A DNA stretch of 64,000 nucleotides from Syngnathus acus (lineage: Eukaryota; Chordata; Actinopteri; Syngnathiformes; Syngnathidae), in the NCBI RefSeq assembly GCF_901709675.1, contig NC_051092.1, positions 11,674,491 through 11,738,490 on the forward strand, read 5' to 3'. Below, piece after piece: positions 24,389-39,248 of the stretch; position 1 is the stretch's first letter, and the number at the start of each line of letters is the position of its first letter. The position numbers were made by a program, and so were the translations under genes. The notes below the pieces were generated by a model that did not search any database, had not been told where the DNA came from, and saw only the letters and a program-made list of their open reading frames with translations.

Positions 24389-24431
24389 CCTGCAGATGAG
24401 GAAAGACGGGGTATCTGAACATTGTCGCCAT
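24389..24431 (-). CDS. fam107b: Candidate alternative first coding exon of fam107b
   Basis: On the minus strand an ATG at 24431 opens 14 codons (MATMFRYPVFPHLQ) plus one base, then a GGTGAGT donor. An acceptor CTCCAG at 23472-23477 starts an exon with 11 bases before the common ATG. The join reads GRSV-MAEPD without a frame break, giving a 152-aa form with 18 extra residues. The phase match across about 0.9 kb is the main evidence. It could equally be a 5' UTR exon whose open frame is chance. Confidence 0.5.
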
Positions 24432-25555
24432 GGCTTCTTTTTGGGTCGGATTGTCAACGAAAAGAAGAAAGAAAAAAACACAATCCAGAAGTAGCGGTCC
24501 TGTTTTTTTTAAATTATATAAATCAGAGCGCTTCTGCTTTGTCCTGCATCCACAGCTGGAGACAGTCAGGATTGAATGTCAGCTTTATAGCTGTGCTTAC
24601 ACACATACACAGACACACACACTCTAACACCCACCCTGCCTCTTTACTCCCTCCCATTTCTGTTCAACATGCATCACTCTAAATTTTAGATCTCAACATT
24701 TTGTCTCTTTGTTAGGACGTTGTCTTTTCCATCGAATTTTCTAAATGCCTCTTTTCCAAGCATTCAGCATGGGGAGTGGGATTGCTTCCTCAAAATCCCA
24801 ACACGCCACCGCGTTTGAGGGTTGCTGTAATAGAGCTAAAGCACCACTAGAGGTCGACATCCCTAAATAGGAGGCAGGCACTAATGTCATTGCCGTTACA
24901 TAACAAAGCTGTCTAGGATAAACATGGCACGTGATTGGTTGATTCTAAGGCGAGACGCTGCACACTAAAGGATGCTGCTGCCTGATGTGCATTTACAGTC
25001 AAATTGTCAAATACTCGTTCCTGACCCGCAAGGACTCACTATATTGTTGACAAATCAAAATATATAATACCTTATAGGAGCTGAACTAACTCTGCACCCA
25101 TAAAACTCCCGGGTCACAAATTGGATTGACCCAGGATGTTGGATCAATTTGACCCAACATTGGATTGTTTCGGAAAAAAAGATGTGCGTAGACGAGCCTG
25201 GGGCTGTGAAAAGGGTTTGCTGGGGACTGGGGTGGGTCTTGGTCTGTGCGCGAGCCCACGCATGCTGTGCACATCAAAGGTGGGTTTTGTTCATGCCACT
25301 AGCAGGGGGTGGAGGCTCTCAAAGGCTGGCAGTGTTGTCAAAGTGTCCGTTAGCTTAACACATGTGCTCCTACTTCCTGCGTGGCCCCAGGCTGAGGGGA
25401 AGTGACATAGCGAGTTCAAAGGGGTCTCACAACCTCAAATTGGAACCCTCCTTCACTTCTGCCTTTACCGCTGCTGCCTTTAAATATTCTATTTACTGTC
25501 ACTTCTGGATCCATTTAGAGTTATAGAAATGTGCTATCTGTTATAACATTGCAAG

Positions 25556-25760
25556 ATAGTGGTTCTCAAACTTTTAACACCAGGTATCAAAATATACTTC
25601 TGTTCTCCAAGTACCACTATCATGACCGACACTAAAATGCAGTAGAGTAGGAAGGATGTTTATCAAAAAATTACACGGAGGCTAGGATTCCTAAAAAGCA
25701 CATGTTAAATGCAACTGACCTGTATTTAACATAAGCACTGTGCTGGAATAGTTTTACGGC
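25556..25760. mobile_element. hAT-type element end fragment
   Basis: The words AGTGGTTCTCAAACTTTTAA, CTCCAAGTACCACTATCATG and ACCGACACTAAAATGCAGTA occur in the order seen at the end of a widespread vertebrate hAT (Charlie-like) non-autonomous element. The opposite terminus is not recognisable, so this is a truncated copy. Confidence 0.5.
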
Positions 25761-28700
25761 ACAGTACAAATTTAGCACGGCTTGAACATTTATTTCAGCA
25801 AAACTCCGTTACAACTGGAGACATTCTGCAACTTTTGAGAATGCCTTATAAGCATAGTGTTAAAATAACCACCAGGACACTGGAGTTTCTTGAAATAGTT
25901 TCAATACATTTGGAATTTCATCCACATGGAAAGCGCTACTGATTAGTTGTAACGTAATTATTTTCCATTCATTGCAGGTTATAGTGCCACATGTTACTTT
26001 GAAATGCTCTTGACAGCTTGAGGCAAGTGTTTGTATTTCAATCACCCCCACTTCAAACAAGGTAATGCCTCCAAACACTGATGGCTCCGTCTTGTTTTTT
26101 TGTTTTGCGGTGGAGGGGGTCGTACCTCAAAACGACGCTCATGTTTGAGCATGCATTCATCTACGATCTCATTTTTAGTTGAGTCACCTTTTTAAGACAT
26201 TAAAGCAGCAATGAGTCTTGGATTGTGACACTAAAAGCTCGGCACCCTCCAACCACTGGGATGGCGGCCAATTTTTGTGCGTAAAACTCGGTTGGAAAGG
26301 TTCCAATTATTTCCTTTTTTTAATCACAGACGGGCTTGCTTCAGTGGTGAGATTCATTCCGAAGCGTCTCCATCCTAGCACTGTGAGCTCTCTACGACGA
26401 CGCCCCTGTAGAGAGCTTCCTTCTATAGTCTATACCAATGAACTACACTCCACTATGTATGAACTGGGAGAAGATGACGAGCTAATTTTCTAAGCTATCA
26501 AGCCATTTCGTTAAGTCCTTCTTCTCCAGAGAACAGACACTATCACTTTTCATCATTTAATGTTGGCTCGGACCAAAAGCACAGGGCCAAGCCGGACTTT
26601 CACCCTGGACTGATCGTGTCCTGACTACGTATTTTGTCTTTCAACACCTCGATGTGCCTTTGTGTTCTCCCAGGGTGCTGCTTTGGGACAACACTCACTG
26701 CTGTTCCGGGAATCCCATTACAAGACTTTTGTTTATTGGTCTTGGGAACCAACACACAATCCCATCCCCAGGCAACACACACAGTAGGACAGAAAACGCA
26801 ATGGGCTTTCCAAAAGGGTCTGAGAGCTGTGTCTAGAAGAAAAAAAGAGAAGCATTTATAAGGTATTCTAAATGAAAAGCATTCAGGCAGTAAAGGAGAG
26901 TGAAGTTGGGGGAAAAGAGAGGAAAACTGGGTCAGACAGTCAATGGGAAGTGGAAAGGGGAGTTGGCTCAAGGCACATTTCCATTGTTTATTTCAGTCCT
27001 TCTCTGCTATTTGAATAGGCTGCACTGAATCTCAAAATCATCACACTAAAGACCATGCTGAAAATCAAGCCCGATACAAAGCACCCTATTTACCACTTAA
27101 TCCAAGTGATAGTTTTAGGAAACAAAAGAGGAAGTAAATGAATGAATGAATGGGCAAGTGGGGTTGGCAGAAGCAGAGATCGCACCAACTGATATCACAC
27201 CAAACCATTTCCCATCACTGACTTCTCTGTTTCACTTCCCCTAAAAGAAAAAAAGAGGATTTTGACAACAAAATTGAGGATTCCTCTAAGGCCTCGCTTG
27301 GAATGCATTGTCTTCCTACCTTGGGGGCCTTTTGTAGATCTATTTGTATCATTTCCTATTAGAAAATCTGAACACATTGCTGCTTAAATCCCAAAGCCAT
27401 TGAACTGATTTTCCTGCTTGGACATGGAACAGACACAGACAGCAAGGAGGACGAAGCAGCTGGTGGTCATCTTGACCATCTGACCCCTCTTTTCCTATCC
27501 TGAATGGTGACGTGAACGGCCCTTCCTTTTCAAAACTCGCCGCACGGCGCGGGTAATCTCTGTCAGATGGGTGCCACGCCCATTCTGTCATCAACACGCC
27601 AGGATGTGTTTTCCACAGGAAGGCATATAGAGGTCATGTTTGCAAAACATAGCGGTCGACATCTTGCTGTTTGTGTTCTTTCTTGAGGCCTAAAGCAAAG
27701 CTGTATTGTTTTCAATCTCACCAGCTTTAGGTGTCACGCTAAAAGTCATGCTTCATAACGACATAGTTCATATGAACATACCCTCATGCACATACAAAAT
27801 GTTGCACATCTAAATTATCTTGGACAGACTGTCTATTCTACTCACAGATGGGAGGTCCGTCCCTCAGGAGAATGGCGTCATCATTAGCCCTACAGCAACC
27901 CCCACACCACTTTTCTCTCGAACTCTCCCTTGTCCACGTTCCTCTCTGGCTCTCATCGCGCATGCATGCACATGCGCACGCACACACACCCTTGTGTTAC
28001 AAGCCGGACGGAACCGGGTACGCGCCCAGCAGCTTGTCAGTTAATGAAGCGACCATTCAGCCATAAACAGGAGAGGCCCTAATTAAAGCACACAGATAGA
28101 TAGATGGGCTTTTAAATGACAGCTGTAGGGGGTGTGGCCCCGGCCGGGGTGCTTTGAGTGCGTGTGAGTGAGGGAGAAAGTGTGACAGAAAGAAGTGCTT
28201 GGAAAGTGGAAGCCGGTGATAACAATCAGCTCACTTCCTGTGCAGGCCGCAAGTACGTACACGCTCCACACCATGACCACGCAGATAAATCACAGCGAAG
28301 TCACGTGGTGCAAATTTACGAACAATGGTGCTTCAGAAATAAAGTGGTGCTATGCTAATGTGTGTAAAGACAGAAGGCGCTAATTAGACAAGGGAAAAAA
28401 ACGAACATATATGGTGAAGTACGGATGAGATAGATAAGAATTGATCATTTGGCATTGAACAACACCAATACAAAATATGCATACGAGGTCCAGGTTGCAT
28501 TGTTGTCCACTTGGGGTTGCCATCTTTACATTTTAAACTGTGACAATGTATGTGTGCAGATTTAAAATCGCTATAAATCGTATCTCGTCCTGACCTACTG
28601 CTTGCGTGGGTGGAGGAATAACATGAGACGTCAGAGCGGGTTGTTTCGATTCTGTTGTACTTCCTGTGCATTGAGACCTCGAAGGGACCCCCCCCCCTCT

Positions 28701-31700
28701 TCTCCCACAGTGTGATGATGTCACAAGGGAGATGCTAGGTTATGGGAATTTACAACCAGGGTTTTAGGGTCAAAAAACATAAGCTGTGCAACCATGTGAG
28801 CACACACGGCCAGTATAGCGTCAGATATTGCGACGTAAGCTTTGAGTGCGATATCATAGGAACTGTTTTTCTACTCTAGTGCCTTTTTATCTGCTCGCCA
28901 TCAGATATGAGGATTTTATTTTTGGAGTGGTATCATGGCCAGAGTGAATCATGGTAGTGGTTTGCTGAGTTTCCCATGCAGCACAGTAATCAGATAAAAA
29001 TACCAGCTTCTTCCAGTTTGCTGTGTGACACATCATGCCACTTTTGCCAATCATCACATTAGAGATGTGCAGAAGGAAATCCTGAAACCAAAATTACCAA
29101 GAGTCGCACATTCCTTTTTACTTGTTTATTTAGCAAGAATTTTAAGTGGAAAACCTCTGCAGTTGCAAATCTCAAGATTGTTTTTCTTTTTTGTCCTTTT
29201 TTGAAAAATGACACCACCACATAAATGTAACATTGGAGCAAAAACGTTTGTCCTGTCTGCCAGTATAGTATTTCAATAATTGTAATTGGAATGCAGGGTG
29301 CGCCTAGTTTTTGTGTAATCTTTTTGAAATTTTACATTTTGGGATGCAATAGTTGTGTTCAATTAAAGGAATGAATTGAGAAACAAAACCTATTTGACGT
29401 TTTAAGTTCCATTTGTTTCTTGTCTTGATCAAGTGTTCCGCCGATCATCCTCCCGATTAATCGAGTCATCCAAATTTTAAAAATGCTAACTAAAATGAAT
29501 TCTGTTACATTTTCTTATAGAATGTTGCCACGAAATCAAGCATTTTAGTTTGCAACAATCTAAAAAAAAAAGTCAATTTGCAACAATCACAAAAAAAAGT
29601 CCATGAAATACTGGAACTGCTATTATTCAATTTGCTCATGTTCGGCCATGATCCAACCCTGACATAGTTGTTTTGTTTTCCCTACATAACCCCGAACAGC
29701 CCTCCGGGGGCTCAAGGCACTTTACCGAATGAACAGGGGAGGGCGTTTGAAAAGGCAGAGACGCAGCGTCGAGTCATGCTGTAGGAATGCGATGAACCTG
29801 CAATGTAATTGTCTCACAACTGTATGGCCATCCAATCACGTCTTTGCCTGCTTTGAGTGACAGGAGCACGTGCATGCAAGGGATAGGCACTTTTCTTTCA
29901 AAAGGGTCAAATCCAAATGCTTACTCAAAGCAAATTTTTAACACGTGCCTTGCGTGGAGGTGGAGGGGGGCTGGCTGATGAGAGGTCACACCTGTCAATA
30001 CAAATGGCTCTATATAGCACACGCCTCTGTTGCTTCACAGCTGAGAGTGACACATGGTCTATATACATATGAAGGCCCGGTGGAAACAGGTGGCTCGCAC
30101 GTGTGCGCAGTCACACACACTTACCCTACTCTGCATTGAGTCCCCTTATGTACTCTACCACAGTATGGTACTAAACGGCACTGATGCAGAGAGGAAGAGG
30201 CTACAGAGGGTCATCAAAGCAGTAGAAAATATTTGGAGTTGCCCTCTGACCTCGCCACCTCCCGCTGCCCCAGTCGAGCAAATAGCATCATCAAGACGGC
30301 GCTCATCCTGTTTTGACTTTGTTTCACCTGTTGCCCTTTTGCCAGCCGCTGTCGAGGCTCCGAAAGCCCGCCCCTAAAAAAAATAAACTCAAAAGCAGTT
30401 TCTTTCCCAGAACCATAGCTAATCAAAACTGTCACATGAACTTTGAGCACGCTACTGTGAAGTCATAATACATGCGGCAGATACTGATGCAATGTAAGGC
30501 AATTTGACAACAAAGTTGCGATGATGCCATTTCAAGATTTTTTCATCATTTACATTCAACAAGCTGGAACAACTCTGTATTGTGACAATCTTAGAAGACA
30601 TTTATTTTTACTGCGCAGACTTCAAAAAGCCACATGGCCCAGCCCTACTTTAGCCTTAAACAGTACAGCCCATAAAGCTTTTCCAAGGGGGGTATTTAAA
30701 TTTCCATGTCCATGGGGAAAGGTCTGAACAAATATTGTTGCCTATCAGGAATTCCACTGTACCCCAAAAACATGAAGCAAGTTGCATCCGCTGTGCACTG
30801 TCAAGTCGGGATTGATGGAAAAAAAACAAGTCTTTTGTTAAGTCTGTTCCACTTCCACATTGAAAGCTTTGTGCACTACTACGGTGTTTCCGCCCCTCAT
30901 GGCGGGCGGGGGGGGTATCACGCCTCCCTCCTTGCTTTACACTGGCTGAGCCTGGAGGGCATCTCCAATCTCATTGGCTGCACCGGCGCACACCGGGGAG
31001 GATTTGGGAGGTTCTCCTTTGTTTACATGCTGGCTGGGAAAACCCAATAACAACTGTTACCTCGGGCAACCAGACGATCCACAGTTATCCACACGAGAGC
31101 GCGCGCGCGCACACCAACACCCAAAAGTGGCGTCCACATCCACTGTCTTTGTTCTGAGTCATGATACTAAATATGGCACCCAACTGCATATTTGGAGTTA
31201 GTAAGGCAGACAATTGGGACTATTTTCCAGGCTGTAACAGAACTGTCTCCTCTGTTCCTACTTGTGCTTCAAATAAGATCATATATCTTGATACTGGCTA
31301 ACAAAAGTCTTAATCCAATCCTCAGCAGCCGAGACGCTCAAATTATACTTCACCCTCTCAGGCTGGAAAGGAGCTTGGACGTTGTCATCCGTCCTCAAGG
31401 GTTGCTGCAAAGCGGCCTAGCACACTAATGGATCCATATCGTGATTGAAACCTCACAATCAATGGGGTTCTTTGTGAAAGCCACGAGGTGTGTGTTTTAG
31501 TCTCAATAATAGTGAATGCTTATCTTATCTCATTTATGAGTGAATCAACATACACCAAACATACCGACTCGGCGTGACTGACTTTTACATGCCCGCACAC
31601 GTACTGTAAAGTCAATACTTGAATAGTGACAATATAATCTAAAGCCACAGGGCAAACGTAAACGGAGCTTGTGTCCTGTTGTGTCACGCTTGTTTACTTG

Positions 31701-34700
31701 GCCTCCTAATACTTCATTCATAAGGCATAACAGATTATACAGACAACAGCAACGGGCGAAAACACAAAAACAACAGAAGATTTCAATAAAACGGCTGCTC
31801 CATGCTAATCCAATCATGCCTCCTCTATGGCATCGAATGTATGAAAAAATGTCACAAATCTACTCTTAATCACTAGTGTCATAAAATAACATTCATTTCC
31901 TGCATAGTAGGCGACGTCGGTCTTTGAATTGAGGATCGCAAAAGTGTTTGATGAGAAATTTCCTCAACAGCAAGACAGCATTCACACAATACTATTAATG
32001 TTATAGTCAAACTTTTGCCATCAAGCAATATAGTCTAGTTCATGAAAATAAATGACAAAGCAATCAGTTTTTTTTGTTTATTATTTTCATAAAATTTCAT
32101 TGTGCAGAATTGAAAATCTGACAGCATATTTCATCTCTGTTCTTTTTTGCATCAACTGCTTCAAGACGCCATAACTTAATATCAGTTATAAATCATTATA
32201 TTAAAATTTTTTCGATTTTTCTCGAGCAATTTCACATGTATTTTCTATTTACACTGACAAAATGCTCATACATTCCTACTTGGATGAACAAAAAAAACAA
32301 CCACAAAAAAGCTGAATTACGTCACGTCAAATCCAACCTAAAGCGATGATCACATTGCAACTCAATTCAGATTTTTTTTTTTTGCACATATGCAACATAT
32401 ATCTGATTTTTTACCCTTGTAGTGTGAACAGTAAAATTATGATTTTTTCCTATTTGTCCTGGGCCTCTTTTGAATATGGCTCATGTTATGAACGCTCATC
32501 CGTATGCATATGACCTACAGGTCATCACAAGCCAAATATGCCGAAAGAAATTAGGAGTAAGATCGTCACTTTCAAAGTATGACAAGGAATTCATAAAAAT
32601 GCACCAACAAGAAGGCCAGAGGGCTAAACTGAAAAAACTCAAGTTGTACACGTCTCGAGGATCAGCGCATTCTGCTGACTCACCCACTTTTAACCCACAG
32701 ACAGACCGTCAGGACTGTTTTCAGATAATACCATCAACAAACACACACACACACACACACGCACGGTCACCCCTTGTGGACACACACCCAAATCCTTACC
32801 ATATACCTTGCTTTTTCTAGGTCAAAATGGTAATGACAGATCCCAAGAGATGAACCATAACCACTAATGGACATGTAGGGACGTCGAGAATGGCAACTCG
32901 AACGGAGTTTTTCATTCACATTGAAATTCCTTCTAGCGCAATAACTATAGAAGCATTCCAGTTGTAACACTCGCAACAAAAAGCGCAGTGACAGCATCCA
33001 CCCTTACGGGAAACAAGAGATGGAAAGAAAAGAGAGGGGAGGGGGTTCAAAGATCAGAAAACAGATGTAAATCCTTTAGCAAACGCCACTGCAAATGACT
33101 AACATATGTGAGGGCGCCTTCAACTCGCAGCCCGACAGGACAGATCGACAGCACAGGACAGGCCAGGACAGGACACCGGCTGTCACTTGCGGCTGTCACA
33201 TCTGATCGTCCCAGAAAGATGAGTTGAGAAAGTTTGCAAAAGTTGCCCTTTCACTGACACCACGCTACCTTTCAAAAACTGTCCAATTGGACCCCGTTTG
33301 TGAAATCTTGGTTAAACTTTGACAAAGTGAGTGTACATGTATGTTTTAACAAGAGTCTTGCGACATACAATTTGCACAACACGCAAAGCACTCAAACCCA
33401 GTGATTGATTCTTATTTACCTTGAAAGGCAATCTTCACGACTATTCATTCATTCCCTTAAATAGTACATCTTCGCAAATCATAGGAACATCCGCTGCACG
33501 TGCAATTCTTTAATATACGAAACAAAGGCACACAAAAAAAAAGGTACGCTAGGATATACTTTGTTGACGTAAACGACTTCTGCACATTTCACTGTCCCAA
33601 ATAGTAGAGTTTGTGAGACATGTGACGGGACGGGGGTGACGAAAGAAAAATACTTTGTTTACGTAAGCAACTTCTAGTCATTTAACTGCCCCAGGTCTCT
33701 TTGTGAGAGAAGTGACGAAATAATGTATACAAACGTAGCCTGTGTGTATGTGTAAACTACACGTTGCATCTCCTGACCCGTTTGTTGACTGTCGCGCCAC
33801 AACAAAAGCAGAACAAAAGAGTTTGCATTTTTGAATTCGCCGTCAATTATTCGGCTTCTTGTTCTCTTGTAAGTTCTCGCTACGATAGCTGAACCCCCCC
33901 CTGCAAAAAAGCGGCTTACAACACCCACCCTTGACGGTCAATCACAACCAGGGCTGCTTTTGTTACAGGACGCTCATGAACGCAACCTCAAGCCAGCACG
34001 AGACCCAGACATGCACGCACGCACGCATGCACACTCACCGCAAAGTCAAACGGCGACAGCACTTCTTCCAGTTGTGTACCAAAAAGTGGTGAAACGGTCA
34101 AAAGAAGCGCATCTCACGGTCACGGGTCGGCTTCGAGGTGTGTCTACGTCTTTTGGAAATTGCTCAACTCCTCCATACGCACACTCAGCCGGGAAACACT
34201 CGATATGTAAATTTCAGAGTGGGAGTGGCTGAATGACGTCACAGCAGAGCGACTCTCCTCCGTGGTGGTGGTGGGCTCATCATTCAACCGAAGTACAAAT
34301 ACTTCTATACTGTAAAGTAGATTTTTTTTTCCAGCTTTCTACTTCACTTCTTTGTTTTGTTTCTTAATGACTTTTTACTTTGAAACAGCTATATGTGCAT
34401 TCTACTCCTTTATTAAAATAGCCCCATCATGATGACAACATGATGTAAAAAATGATGTAAACAAGCAATAGAGGAAGAGAGGCCTTTGTTTACACAACTC
34501 TTTAAAAACATATATAAATATAAATTCTCCATTTGATCTTGGGGGCAGGGAGGGGATAAAAAACAGTTGCAGCAGCAAAGTGTAGAAACACGTTCCACTC
34601 AGCATTAACACAACAGATTGGGAGAGGTTTGGCTTTATTTATTTATTTATTTGGCTTTATTTTTTTCTATTGTCACCTACAACAATGACTCATGGCGAAT

Positions 34701-37700
34701 ACGTTATGTCTTGGCTCTGGCCAAAAAAACATTAGCTGATAGGATTGTGGCACTAACAAATTCTCCAGTTAAACAAAAAAGAAAATGCGTAACATACAGG
34801 TACGATCCGCCCTACACCATTCAGCACAACGAAACATGAGATAAGGTCATCATAAGAAGCCTGCAATGTGTTTTTAATGTGCTCGTTTTGCACTCACAAA
34901 ATGCAAAATCCAAAATAAATGGTCCATTTTTTAAAATATTGGTGCTTGCCGTGTGTGCCATAAGATTCCTTCCTACCCAGCGGTGTTCATCTGTCATTCA
35001 CTTCTTTGATTACAGTAGATCAGCATGATCACTCTTCTCCTTTAATTACAGGGGCCTGGTCAGCTGCTTGTCGCAGACCAAATATCCCAAGTATTCTTTG
35101 TGATAAAGCGTAATCTTCTTAGCAATGAAGGGTCAGTGGCTCGACTTACCCACCATCCTTCTGTTAAATCCGCTCAATAGCAACCCTGATTTTCATGGTG
35201 TATCTTGCCCTGCTTATTTCCTGGAAGCCTAACGCTGGGTCTCCATTCAAGTTGCCGCAAAAAACTTCTAAGAATTACTGGAAATGAGTAAAATAACACA
35301 CAGGCGGGGGCTGTTAAATGAAGTGTCCTTGAGGACCTTCTCATAATTTAGGAGCGTGTGACTAATCGGAGCCCCGGGTTGAACAATAGGATGAGTCACA
35401 AGAGGGGTCGTCTCTGACAGAGGCAACACTCCCCACCAAGGACCTGCCTTACACAATCATCCTCTCACTACGCAGGAAACAGATGTGTGTGTGAAAATAA
35501 AGAGCCTGGGTCAAAAAATGGTTGAAGACAGAATTGGATGACTAAAGCTTTCACTTGCCAAAATGTGTTAAAGGTGTAACGGGAAGTGCACGCTTATTCT
35601 AGTAAAGCAAACCCTTTAACGTTGCCTACTGTGGTTTCCGTTTCTCTTGGTTACAGAGAAATCCTGCACTTCTTTTAGTGTGCAGCTGTGATGTAAACTC
35701 GTGATACGAGGCCGAGTGTGTCAAGACACACCCGGATTTCTGGTTTGAGCAACCTTTTTGTAGTTGTGTAAAATATTTGAAATTCCTCTCAGAACCACGG
35801 TGCTATTTACACAGTTTCCTTCGTGGTATAACTGTACTACTTTCCTTGTGCCTGAAGGTAATAATTACTCAAAACTTGATACAGGGCGGACCTTTATTGA
35901 CAAAGGATTAAAAAAAGAAAAGCGAGCTAAGTATGGTCTACCAAGGGTTTACAATATCAAAAGTTCAGTAATATTTGTAGCATTTTCTTAAAATAGTAAA
36001 ATGTCTGTATTATTATTAAAATAAATTTATATATTTAAAGAATTGGTTAACCAATTTATTGGTCAATTGAATTGAATTCTTGATTTCTTGACTGTACATG
36101 ACCGTGTTGCTGCCTCTTCCTGTTTATACAGTATATGTGGGGGCAGTGTGTGTGTGTGTGTGTGTGTCCCCACTGGATGTCACGACCTGAAATTGGACTT
36201 TTTCGCAGCCCCTCACCCCTCCGAGCTCCAACTGTTCCAGACAGATGTTTCCGTTATCGTTTAATGTTTTCCCACAGTTCTCGTGTGTGCACATGTGCAT
36301 ACGTATGTGGGGTTCCTGCACGTGGGGGGCCCCTTGTCCTTTCTGCATTATAGACAGGATATGGTGGTTATCTGCAAGTCATTGGGTAGATTTACTCCGC
36401 ATGGTGACACAATTCCCGTGTTTTGCTTGCAAGTAGCCCAGATGCAATACATGTCATGGTAGCGTAAAGGGGAAGCAAACATTTGGAAATAGAATCAGTC
36501 CTACGAATCGGACGTATAATTGTAATATAGATCGGATGTAATGCGTCAATTCCTCCTTGACATCCTTGTTAACATCTACTGGCCTTTAACACGCGTTAAC
36601 TGATTTGTTTTTCTTTTTAATTATTTTTTTAAAATACCTTTTGTGAGTGGTTCTCTCTCGGTTTCTGACTGAAATCTGTGTCTTATATTTTTAGTCTTTT
36701 TATTTTTTCTATTTTTTGTGAACTGTTATTGTTATGGTTGTTATGGTGTGTGTCATGGGAGGAGGAAGCAAAGAAGACAGTTGTCTCAGGAGATTAGAAA
36801 AGAAAATTACAGTGGGTAAGGCCAGGTCCTCAAACCGAGAAGAAATGCCTGTTCCTTCATTCATGATACTATACGGTATTCATCGCTTTAATTATACTAT
36901 GGTGAATGAAATGACTGATGAGGACTTGTTTTTCTATCATTAAGCTGCAATAATGAGCAGCTTGCTCGGGCATGTGCCACCATAGGAAAAGGAGTAATGT
37001 TAATAATTGCATGTAATTGCAGTGTACATAAACAACGCCCACCCGTCCCCCCCCACGACCGACCTACTTTGAGATGAGTGTTGCTGCTTACTCCCACCAT
37101 ATGCTTCTGGCATGTGTAAGAAGCATTGTTGGCTGGTTTCTCTTCAAGCCCATTTTTATCTTTTTTTAACTTAACATCTTATAACTGGTAAGAGACAGCA
37201 GAGAAAATCCAAGATACAGTCAAACTAATCCTGAGGCCATTGAACAGCGTTTGTTTGCTACATGAAAACGAGGGCGTCAATACGTTGTCTGCATGGGCTT
37301 GATCAACCCAGTAATTAAGAAAAAAATAAAATGAAGCAGTCTTCCTTGTCTGTCATTTGGATGTTTTTCACCCATTTGGTGGCTGCTAAGAATGCAGTCT
37401 GTGAATGAAGAAGATCCAACTTTGAGTCCGACAAGCGGCTTATAGAAAAGCATTCACTGCTTGAGTGTTGCGAGCTGGCCGCTGGTAGAATGCAGATGTT
37501 AGTTTGTTCCCATCCAAAAGAATACAATGGAAGCTCTGAAGTTCCCCAATTTGGTTGGATCAAAATAGTTCTTGTTTGATTCTGCCATGGATGTTTCCGT
37601 TTTTTTTAGAAATGTCCAGCCACGTCGAGTGTAGAAATTGTTGTCAGGGGACTTCATGTTTGTTACCACTAAAACAGTGATTTGTCTTAGCCCAAAAAGG

Positions 37701-39132
37701 ATGAAAGGTTCTTGTTGTCTTTTACCATCTTTTATTTGGCATGCCCATCCACATAGAGCCACAAAAACGCCCCGAGACACCATCATTTGCATATCGTGGC
37801 CCAGATACGCTCGCACCAACTGCTTGTTCTCACAGTCTTTTCCAAAACTGCATTTGCAATAGATGACCCAGTGGACATTTGGGTTTTCTACTTGTCATCA
37901 ATGTTAACGTTTTGTCGATTGCCTTGCCTTTATTTTATGCAAATGTGGCCCCTCAGACAGATAAAGGCTGAGCTACTTGTTGATTCTAAAAAAAAAAAGT
38001 CAACAAAATATGTATTTGTGTCTGAAAATTATAATCCCCATAAAGACAATAAAAAACTTCACAATATATTTACTTTATCATCAAGCTGCATGTGACTCAG
38101 GCAATGGCGATGTCATGAAGCACAAATTTGCATGCAAACAATTACAGGTCACTTCTTAACATGCCACTTTCAAGCATTTTCTGTACAGTTACAGTTCAAT
38201 CCAGACGACAGAACAGATTCACACTTCTATCCATCCCAACTTGGAAAATTCATTCAGATTATGTACACATATTGTGCAGCATTTATTTATCTCACGCATT
38301 CAACCACAAAGTTGTGACACATAACAGAGCACATTTTTGGCGGTGCCAGGCGAGCTGAGGTTCGTGAAGTCAGAGCTGTGTCATCCCCTCAGCACCCTTG
38401 TGAATTGATGGCTTGTTCACCGGCTCCATTAACCACTGACAAGCACTCACGCCAAGACCGTGCACGGCCGTGCCTTTTTCCCACCCATTCATGCACACTC
38501 ATACTTCTCGTTTACATCAGCGTTACGCCATCCACATTTTTGTTAATCACATAATGTGTCCACACATTCTGCCATCCACACAAGTATCTATACTTCAACT
38601 CAAGTGTGACAACGTTTGCCACCCCTGTGCTTAAGGTGACAAAAGCCACAGATGTTTTCTACTCAAATGACTACGCCCTGCTGCCCAGCACAGAAGAGTA
38701 AATTACAGACCATATGCTGGTATGTTTTTTTCCGACGTCTGCAGGCAACATTTGCATGTGTGTTGAGTTCACGAGTGTTCGTCAAAAGCTTGGCATACGC
38801 AAAACCTTCGGATGTTGTCGCTTGGGGCAGGCTCTTATTACTGGTCAAGCCATGCAGATTTATTGAGCTTTACAGTGGAGAGCCTTTCTACTTAGTCTTA
38901 ATGACTGCTATCAAGAGTGCGAGCAGATGGCTCAGTTGCCATACAGTAGAGGATAAAATATCCACCGAGCTGGACTCCAGTTTTTCGTAGTGTGCCGGTT
39001 GAAGCTCATCATTTTTAAGTTTCACACATAAATGATTAGCAAATGCCGCACCATTTAAGGATGTCTGATGTTTCGATTACACTTTAGCTGGAATTGCATT
39101 AAACACTGTATTTGGTAGTCCGTCCGTCTGTC

Positions 39133-39248
39133 CGTCCATCCATCCATCCATCCATCCATCCATCCATCCATCCATCCATCCATCCATCCATCCATCCATC
39201 CATCCATCCATCCATCCATCCATCCATCCATCCATCCATCCATCCATC
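39133..39248. repeat. (ATCC)n tetranucleotide microsatellite
   Basis: About 29 perfect CATC/ATCC units, preceded by a degraded CCGTCTGTCCGT start. The Trp-Met-Asp-Gly reading on the minus strand is an artefact of the repeat. Confidence 0.97.

Noticed and set aside
26218-26493. Possible exon with RRRPCRELPSIVYTNE-like sequence
   Set aside because: No acceptor/donor in matching phase and no recognised family; kept as non-coding.
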